Shown here piece by piece: positions 1-5,632 of a DNA stretch of 9,884 nt. A program made the translations under genes and the position numbers. This stretch comes from CAYLZO01 sp964387775 (GTDB lineage: Bacteria > Chloroflexota > Anaerolineae > JAAYZQ01), in NCBI GenBank assembly GCA_964387775.1, contig CAYLZO010000205.1, forward strand, positions 1 through 9,884. The letters are read 5' to 3'. The first letter of the stretch is position 1. Each line of letters starts with the position of its first letter. The notes under the pieces were generated by a model. That model searched no databases. It was not told the origin of the DNA and saw only the letters and a list, made by a program, of their open reading frames with translations.

Positions 1-117
1 GGCCCTAGGCTTGCCTACAGGATAACACAAGACCGGGGCAGTGTCTATGTATCTAGATATAGGAAATGGATATATCTTTGGATATATCCTGCTGCTGGTG
101 GGGCCGGGAAGAGGCCG
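1..117. other. Intergenic left edge, no supported gene
   Basis: I see no credible coding region here. A 73-codon open frame begins at 41 but lacks a ribosome binding site, runs antisense into the zinc-finger gene and has no recognisable domain. The stretch is locally AT-rich in a GC-rich neighbourhood and carries the palindrome cluster listed separately. No convincing rho-independent terminator follows the minus-strand operon that ends at 118. Confidence 0.5.
50..89. repeat. AT-rich palindrome and direct-repeat cluster
   Basis: TATCTAGATA (50-59) is a perfect 10-bp palindrome. It is followed by GGATATATC at 68-76 and GGATATATCC at 80-89, a direct repeat with a 12-base period whose second copy is itself a perfect palindrome. 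The sites lie just beyond the 3' end of the minus-strand operon. They could be a regulator binding site or promoter region for a gene outside the window; the sequence does not decide this. Confidence 0.4.
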
Positions 118-637
118 TTATTCGGTGGAGGGAGTGTGTTGCCAGCCCTTGAGCCAGGCGAGGAGGGGGTTCATCTTGTGCTGGGGGCAGCGGACCTCGT
201 GGTCCCAATACCAGGCTTCCTCACGCTCGCCCCGGGCACCAAAGCGGAAGCGCTTGCGGTAATGGAACCGATGGGCCGGGCAGAGGTGGCGGCCACACTG
301 GGAGCAGGCCGGCAGTGCTTGCTCGAACTCGCGGCCGCAGACGTGGCAGGTCCGGTGGCGGGCGTCGAGGCGCCGCTTTCGCGCCCTGCCTTTCGTCGCG
401 GGCCAGGTCCTGGGCCGCATAATCGGCGCAGGCCGGGCAGGCATCCGGCCCAAAGGCCGCTTGCAGCTCGTCGGGCAGGGGGACCAGGTGCTCGCCACAG
501 ACCGGACGGCGGCACTGGGGGCAGGTCTCGGTGGCGAGGGCGCCGCACACGTAGCAGCGTCCCGGGTCGACCTCGGGCACGGCGCGCCCTGTCCGGCTGG
601 GCCGGATGCGCGGGGGCCGGGGCTTGTCCTGGCTCAC
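118..637 (-). pseudogene. Double zinc-finger protein, frameshifted
   Basis: Small protein of about 170 residues built from two similar cysteine/histidine-rich modules, currently split between two reading frames. It starts at a GTG (637) with GGAGG eight bases upstream, 13 bases after the CDF stop, so it is the last gene of the operon. The first frame carries CYVC, CPQC, C-x2-H (CGEH) and CPAC. The second frame carries CHVC, CSQC, C-x2-H (CPAH) and CPQH, and ends at TAA 118-120. Each module therefore has eight potential zinc ligands with the same spacing style, like a cross-brace finger (B-box/AN1-like); the exact family is not recognised. The two halves join only if one base is skipped between about 370 and 405, so there is one extra base (or two missing). 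It may be a real pseudogene or an assembly error. As read, the first frame alone would give a 138-aa protein with an alanine/proline/arginine-rich nonsense tail. Function unknown; metal binding is likely if intact. Confidence 0.72.
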
Positions 638-650
638 GGCCGCTGCCTCC

Positions 651-2066
651 TCACACGTCCTCCGGCTCGACGTGGATCAACACCGAGCCGAGGCCCGGCA
701 GCTCGGCGTGGAGGCGGTTCTCGGCCAGGTCGGCCAGCCGGTGGGCTTTGACGATGGACATCTTGGGATCGGCGTAGCAATGGAGCGCGACGTCGTAACC
801 GTTAAAGCCGGGGCGGATATAAATCTGGTGGCACTCGCTCAGCCCCTCGACGCGGTCCACCACGGCCGCGATCTGCGCCCGGAGATGGGCGTTCATCTCC
901 TCCGGGATCTCGGCCGGGGTGACGGGCACGCTGCGGGGCTCGATGTGGGTGTTGACGTCCCGGACGTAGGGCAGTTCGTCGAGGATGGTGGCTTCCAGCT
1001 CGCTGATCCGGTCGTGGGCCTGCTTCAGCGTCAACTCCGAGGCGACCTCGGCGTGGAGGTCGACAGAGTAGTCGCCCTGCACCTCGTGGGCGTGGACGTT
1101 GTGGGTCCGCAGGCCGAGCCGGGCGGCGATGGCACTCACCGCCTGGGGCAGGCTCTCACCGCTGCGCCGCACCGGGTCCACGTGGACCACGACGTCGCCG
1201 TGATGCACGAGATCGCCCACGCGGGTCTCGACCCCGGTGGCGATCTGGTGGGCCTCTTCCAGCGAGGCGCTGCGATCCACGGTGATGCTCATGTCCACGA
1301 ACGTGTGGGCCCCGGACTGGCGCACGCGCACCGGCCCGACCGTCTCGACGCCCGGCGCTTGCTGCGTCTCGGCGACGACGCGCTCGGCCAGGCCCGGCGG
1401 CGCGGTGTCCAGCAGGCTGCCGACGGCTTGCCAGCCCAGCCGCAAGCTCACCTGCAAGACCATGATGGCCACGGCCAGGGCGGCCACCGCGTCGGCCTGC
1501 GCCAGCCACGCCCACTGCGGCCCCAGGCGATGGCTCAAGCCCACCAACACGAGGCCCAGCAGGACCACCGACGAGCTGAGCACGTCGGTGCGAAAGTTGA
1601 GCGCGTTGCCCTCCAAAGACTGGCTGTGATGCCGCCGGGCTATTCGCATCAAGTAGGTTGAAAGCCACAGGCTGGCGGCGATGGACAGGATCATCACCGC
1701 CGCGCCCCACAGGTCGGCCTCGATGGCCACAGGCCGGAAAAAGAGCCGCCGGATCGCCTCGTAGACGATCCACCCGCAGGTGACCAGCAGCAGCAGCGTC
1801 TCGGCCAGGGCGGCCAGGTGCTCCACCTTGCCGTGGCCGTAGGGATGCTCCTCGTCGGCCGGCCGGGCGGCGACGCGGACGGCCCAGAAGGCCAGGACCG
1901 AGGACATCAGGTCCAGGACCGAATCGGCGGCCTGGGCCAGTACGCCCAAGCTGCCCGTGACGAGGCCCACGGCCACTTTCAAAACAATGAGGAGCAGGAC
2001 AACCAGGAGCGAGACCAACGAGGCACGGCGCTTCTCCCGCTCGGCGGCCGGATCAACCTGGCTCAT
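651..2066 (-). CDS. CDF-family cation efflux transporter with three C-terminal dimerisation domains
   Basis: 471-aa inner-membrane cation/proton antiporter of the cation diffusion facilitator family (YiiP/FieF-like), expected to export divalent metal. The N-terminal half (about 17-215) shows the usual set of membrane segments. TM2 carries DSVLD (D48, D52), matching the YiiP active-site DxxxD. TM5 carries NFRTD (N157, D161) where YiiP has HxxxD, so one ligand is changed. The TM2-TM3 loop keeps D71, H74 and H78, the YiiP site-B ligands. After the membrane part come three successive ZT_dimer-like ferredoxin-fold units at about 224-300, 305-378 and 387-469, each ending in a similar strand (VVVHVDP, NTHIEP, LIHVEP). 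The usual family member has one such unit and about 300 residues. The start is the ATG at 2066, preceded by GGAG with seven bases of spacing; its ATGA overlaps the TGA of the upstream gene, implying translational coupling. An upstream in-frame ATG at 2117 lies inside the previous gene and has no better RBS. The metal cannot be assigned from sequence. Confidence 0.93.
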   Translation of the reverse strand: MSQVDPAAEREKRRASLVSLLVVLLLIVLKVAVGLVTGSLGVLAQAADSVLDLMSSVLAFWAVRVAARPADEEHPYGHGKVEHLAALAETLLLLVTCGWIVYEAIRRLFFRPVAIEADLWGAAVMILSIAASLWLSTYLMRIARRHHSQSLEGNALNFRTDVLSSSVVLLGLVLVGLSHRLGPQWAWLAQADAVAALAVAIMVLQVSLRLGWQAVGSLLDTAPPGLAERVVAETQQAPGVETVGPVRVRQSGAHTFVDMSITVDRSASLEEAHQIATGVETRVGDLVHHGDVVVHVDPVRRSGESLPQAVSAIAARLGLRTHNVHAHEVQGDYSVDLHAEVASELTLKQAHDRISELEATILDELPYVRDVNTHIEPRSVPVTPAEIPEEMNAHLRAQIAAVVDRVEGLSECHQIYIRPGFNGYDVALHCYADPKMSIVKAHRLADLAENRLHAELPGLGSVLIHVEPEDV

Positions 2067-5000
2067 GGCATTTCTCCGGGGCTGGGATAGGGCCAGTCGC
2101 GAAAATCGGCGCTGCAATCGTCGGTGTCGAGCCAGATGGGAAAGCGCTCCAGCGAGTGGCCGAACTCGACGCCAGGGTGGGGCACCACGCCGGGCACCGC
2201 GCCCTCGCCGTAAACGACAGCGTCCACGATGGCATCGTCACCGTCCAGCAGCAGCACCTCGTCGCCGGCGTTGCTCAACCCCCACTCCCAGGTGCCCCAG
2301 GCCGGATAGTCCAGCAGGTCGGGCACGGCCGGATCGCTGTCCACGATCTCGAAATCGGGCGAGCGATAGGGAAATTGCTCGCGGAAGCCGGTGGCGGTCG
2401 CGGCCACGACCAGGACTTGGCCCGGCCCGAGGCTGGTCCCCGGCGGGAACTGGAACATCCCCTCGGCGTCGTCGAAATAGACCGCGTCGCCGATCTTGTA
2501 GGCCGAGAGGTCCACGGCCTGGCCGGTGGGATTATAGATCTCGACCCACTCTTTTTCGGGGATGGTCGGATAGTAGACCTCGCTGATGAGCACGTGGTCG
2601 GCCACCGGCGGCGGCGCGTAGCCGCGGAACACGGCGGGCAGGTAGACGGGCGGCGTCGAGGCCTGCCAGTCGGCCTCGAACACGGCCTGGAGATAATCGT
2701 AGGCCGCGTCGGACCGGACCTGGAGGGCCAGCTCGCGGTTGACCTTGGACGACGCCTCGCTGCCGTTGATGCTGCCGGCGTGCACGTAGCCCCGGCCGCC
2801 GGCGTGGACCAGCACCATCTTGTTGTGGAGCCCCAGGGAGGTGGGGTCGCCGAGGCGGGCTTGGAGGTCGAGCCCCTCGTCGCGGGCGATGGACCGGAGG
2901 TGGGCCACCGTCTCGGCGTTGTCGCCGCCCTGGTCAAAGTGCCGGTCGAGGAGGACGCGCACCGTCGCCCCCCGGCGGGCGGCAGCCACGTAGGCCTCCA
3001 GGCGCAGGTTGGGGTCGGCCTGGGGTGTGCCGGTGGACGGCCCCCAATGGCGATGTTCGTAGAATTGCTGCACCAGGACCGTGTCGCCCGGCCCAGCGCG
3101 GCCCAGGAGGCCCAGCAGCCCGCCGGCCGTGCGCAGGCTGTTCTCCGGCGACTGGACCACTTCGAAGGCAAAGGTGCCCTGGGCCACCAGGGGCGCCGGG
3201 AACTGGACGGTGTAGGTCAGCCAGTCGGGCGTCGGCGCCGGCTCAAAGCCGGGGGGCGGCCCGCAGAGGTCGGGCACCCGGTCGCAGCCGGCCACGTCGG
3301 TGTGGTGGGCGGGGTCGGCGTCGGCGGCAAAGACGGCCTGGAGGTGGCTCACCACGCCGGGCGCGTTGGTGGCCAGGTAGACGCCCCGCCGCCCGGCGGT
3401 GCCGTTGGCCTTGTCGTCGGCGGGCAGGCTCGTCTCGGTCAGGTTCTCCGAGCCGACGAGGGCCACCTGCCCATCGACGACGACGAGCTTGGCGTGTTGG
3501 TTGCTGTAGCGGTCGTGGACGTCGGCCTCGGTGTCGTTGACCATAAAGAGAACCTGCGCCCCGGCGTCGTGGAGCTGGCGGGCGATCCACTTTTCCTCGT
3601 CGGTGACGCCCTCAAAGGCCGGGGCGCCTTCGAGCAGCAGGGTGACGCTCACCCCCTGGCCGAGCCGGTCGAGGAGCAGGTCGGCCAGCTCCCGGCTGCG
3701 GAAGGAGTAGGTCTCGATCTGGATGCTCTGCTGGGCGCCGGCCAACGCTCCGGCGATCACGTCGTAGGCGTTGTCGGGGGTGACGGCCACGGTCAGGGTC
3801 GCCGTCTCGGTGACGCGCTCGGTGAAAAAGAAGGCGTCCAGGTCCCAGCCGGGGTAGAGGACCTTGCGGCCGTCCACCTGGTCGGCGGGGTCCTGGGCCC
3901 AGTCGGCGGCGGTATCGGTGTCGGCCACGGGTTTTCCCGTGGATAGGTCGCGCTTGCGGTAGAGGATCTGGCCCTCGGCCGCAAAGCTGCCGCCCGAGGT
4001 CCAGGGCTCGACGGCGGGGCCGCTCCAGCCGGCCACGGTGGTGTCGCCGCCCTCGTAAACCAGGGTATCGACCGGCTGCCCTTCGGCGTCCAGGAGGCGG
4101 CACTCGTCGTCGTCGCCAAAGCGGGGCACGCCCCCACTCATGTCCGGCACGGCGGGATCGGTATCGTCGCCGTACTCAAAATCGGCATCAAACCCAAATT
4201 GCCGGGAGAAGGCCGCCGCCTCCCGCGTGCACCAGATGGCGTCGCCGGGGGCCAGCGTCGTGCCGGGCGGAAAGACGGCCTCGGCCTCGCCGTCGGTCAC
4301 GCGCCAGCCGTCGAGCTGGGCCGTGGCCGTGGAGACGTTGATCAGGCGAAAGCCCTCGTCGGCGTCGAGGGGTTCGTAGGCATCGTAGTAGACGGCTTCG
4401 ATGAGGACGACGGCGGTGGCCGGCTGGCCGCCGACGGTGGTCATGACCCGGTCGGCGTTGTCGGCGGGGTTGACTTCGGTGGTGGCGCTGGTGGCGGTGA
4501 GGACGTTGGTCAGCTCGCCGTAGGCGCCGGCGTCCACCCGGGCGGTGACGGTAAAGGTGACGGGCAGGGCGGCCGTCGTCGTCGGCAGGCTGCCCACGTC
4601 CCAGACGAGGGTGCCGGTCGTGGGCTGGCTGAGGGGATAGGGTGCCGTCTGGGCCAGGAGCTGGACCTGGGCGGGCAGGACGTCGGTCAGCCGGGTGTCC
4701 GCGGCGGCGAGCTGGCCGGCGTTGCTGAGGCGGATGGTGTAGGTCAGGGTCTGGCCGGGCTGGGCGGTGGCCGGGCCGTGCTTGGCCACCCGCAGGTCGG
4801 CGCCGGGCAGCGGCGTGGCCGAGTTGCGGGCCTTGGGCGTGCCGTTAAGGGGGTTGCCGTCACAGTCGAGGCCGTTGCGGACCAGGCCGTCGTTGCTGGC
4901 CCAGTTCGACGGGGCGTCGGGTTGGGCGGGGTCGATCCGCTCCATGGTGAAATAGTCGGGCGAGCCGCTGCCCGCGGGCCAGCCGCCGGCGCCGTCGGCG

Positions 5001-5413
5001 CTGTCCACCAGCAGGCCGCCGTCGTCACGGAGTTCGAGCCGCTCGCCGGTATTGCTCAGGTTGCCGGTGTAGAGCTGGTCGGCGGTGACGTCGCTGACCG
5101 TGCAGTCGTCGGTCCGCTCCAGGAGGTAGTAGCCGTGGGCCGGCAGGGTGCCGCTCAGGACGACAGAGGGGCTGTCGTCGGCAGTGGAGAGGGTCCAGTC
5201 GTTCAGGGCGACGGGCAGGCCGGTGTTGTTGTAGAGTTCGATCCACTCGTCGTAGGAGCTGGCGGCGGTGCCGCCCCAGGCCACCTCGCTGATGACCACG
5301 TCCAGGCTCGCAGAGGACGAATAGCGGGCCTGGCCATCGGCGGCCCGGACCAAGAGGAGGACGCCGAGCACGACGAAACCGAGGGTCATCTCCAGGGAAA
5401 GGGTTCTTTTCAT
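2063..5413 (-). CDS. Secreted protein: LTD - DUF11 - LTD - two phospholipase-D-like domains - LTD
   Basis: 1116-aa exported protein, first gene of the operon. Residues 1-29 form a signal peptide (MKR, then a hydrophobic stretch, likely cleavage after ADGQA); there is no lipobox. Domains in order: lamin-tail domain (about 36-198, with ISEVAWGG, DEWIELYNNTG and a closing GTPKARNS); DUF11-type beta-sandwich (about 205-325); second, more divergent lamin-tail-like domain (about 335-510); HKD domain 1 (about 540-700) with H640-x-K642-x4-D647 followed by GSEN; HKD domain 2 (about 735-915) with H863-x-K865-x4-H870 followed by GSIN; a VYLPAVFR segment (923-930); and a third lamin-tail domain (about 937-1115, ISEVYYP, EWVEIYNPTG). 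The two HKD motifs can form the bilobed active site of the phospholipase D superfamily (phosphodiesterase on lipid or nucleic acid); the substrate is unknown. In the second motif the Asp is His. The ATG at 5413 is preceded by AAGGAG. LTDs are thought to be binding or surface-display modules, so extracellular action is inferred. Confidence 0.93.
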   Translation of the reverse strand: MKRTLSLEMTLGFVVLGVLLLVRAADGQARYSSSASLDVVISEVAWGGTAASSYDEWIELYNNTGLPVALNDWTLSTADDSPSVVLSGTLPAHGYYLLERTDDCTVSDVTADQLYTGNLSNTGERLELRDDGGLLVDSADGAGGWPAGSGSPDYFTMERIDPAQPDAPSNWASNDGLVRNGLDCDGNPLNGTPKARNSATPLPGADLRVAKHGPATAQPGQTLTYTIRLSNAGQLAAADTRLTDVLPAQVQLLAQTAPYPLSQPTTGTLVWDVGSLPTTTAALPVTFTVTARVDAGAYGELTNVLTATSATTEVNPADNADRVMTTVGGQPATAVVLIEAVYYDAYEPLDADEGFRLINVSTATAQLDGWRVTDGEAEAVFPPGTTLAPGDAIWCTREAAAFSRQFGFDADFEYGDDTDPAVPDMSGGVPRFGDDDECRLLDAEGQPVDTLVYEGGDTTVAGWSGPAVEPWTSGGSFAAEGQILYRKRDLSTGKPVADTDTAADWAQDPADQVDGRKVLYPGWDLDAFFFTERVTETATLTVAVTPDNAYDVIAGALAGAQQSIQIETYSFRSRELADLLLDRLGQGVSVTLLLEGAPAFEGVTDEEKWIARQLHDAGAQVLFMVNDTEADVHDRYSNQHAKLVVVDGQVALVGSENLTETSLPADDKANGTAGRRGVYLATNAPGVVSHLQAVFAADADPAHHTDVAGCDRVPDLCGPPPGFEPAPTPDWLTYTVQFPAPLVAQGTFAFEVVQSPENSLRTAGGLLGLLGRAGPGDTVLVQQFYEHRHWGPSTGTPQADPNLRLEAYVAAARRGATVRVLLDRHFDQGGDNAETVAHLRSIARDEGLDLQARLGDPTSLGLHNKMVLVHAGGRGYVHAGSINGSEASSKVNRELALQVRSDAAYDYLQAVFEADWQASTPPVYLPAVFRGYAPPPVADHVLISEVYYPTIPEKEWVEIYNPTGQAVDLSAYKIGDAVYFDDAEGMFQFPPGTSLGPGQVLVVAATATGFREQFPYRSPDFEIVDSDPAVPDLLDYPAWGTWEWGLSNAGDEVLLLDGDDAIVDAVVYGEGAVPGVVPHPGVEFGHSLERFPIWLDTDDCSADFRDWPYPSPGEMP

Positions 5414-5431
5414 CCGGTCTCTCTCCTTCGC

Positions 5432-5457
5432 GGTAGTGGTAAGGCGTGAGCACTACC
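5432..5457 (-). promoter_or_regulatory. Inverted repeat in 5' leader of the minus-strand operon
   Basis: GGTAGTG at 5432-5438 and CACTACC at 5451-5457 are exact 7-bp inverted arms separated by 12 bases. They lie between the predicted transcription start (about 5471) and the AAGGAG ribosome binding site near 5423. The repeat could be an operator or an RNA stem close to the RBS. There is no T-run, so it is not a terminator. Confidence 0.4.
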
Positions 5458-5477
5458 CCTCGCAAGGGTCGGAGGCA

Positions 5478-5506
5478 AGGATAGCACAGAGGGGCAGGGA
5501 TGTCAA
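5478..5506 (-). promoter_or_regulatory. Sigma70-type promoter of the LTD/PLD-CDF-zinc finger operon
   Basis: Read on the minus strand, a perfect -35 TTGACA (5501-5506) is followed after exactly 17 bases by -10 TATCCT (5478-5483). A TG one base upstream of the -10 (TGCTATCCT) makes it an extended -10. The predicted start is near 5471, giving a leader of about 57 bases before the ATG at 5413. It lies back to back with the M28 gene promoter. Confidence 0.75.
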
Positions 5507-5547
5507 TCACCGCTTGGCGTTGGAATCAGATAGGACTCGGCTTTCAT

Positions 5548-5576
5548 TTGCCAGTTAGAGACCCCTATGCTACACT
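5548..5576 (+). promoter_or_regulatory. Sigma70-type promoter of the M28 peptidase gene
   Basis: TTGCCA (5548-5553) and TACACT (5571-5576) are separated by 17 bases, with TG one base upstream of the -10 (TGCTACACT). The predicted start near 5583 leaves about 50 bases to the ATG at 5633. The -10 overlaps the ATG at 5567, which rules that upstream codon out as the true start. Confidence 0.7.
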
Positions 5577-5632
5577 GTCAACCCACGCGCCGGAGGCGGG
5601 CGCGGATTTCGACGGGGGAAAGGAATTCGACA

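Noticed and set aside
606..1661. 351-codon open frame on the plus strand
   Set aside because: Mirror frame of the CDF gene. Its translation is a string of D, H, V, G, L and Q without any family signature, while the minus strand has clear CDF motifs.
2067..2117. Upstream ATG at 2117 as the CDF start
   Set aside because: It would add 17 basic residues from inside the previous gene. The ATG at 2066 has GGAG and the ATGA coupling geometry.
2156..3946. 596-codon open frame on the plus strand
   Set aside because: It is antisense to the LTD/PLD gene, has valine/glycine-rich low-complexity translation typical of the mirror frame of GC-rich codons, no RBS and no domain.
4199..5449. 416-codon open frame on the plus strand
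   Set aside because: Antisense shadow of the 5' part of the LTD/PLD gene; it is glycine/valine rich without motifs and runs through the promoter leader of the true gene.
5567..5632. Upstream ATG at 5567 as the M28 start
   Set aside because: It overlaps the -10 region of the predicted promoter, would add an arginine-rich stretch ahead of a clean signal peptide and lacks an RBS. ATG 5633 has AAAGGA.
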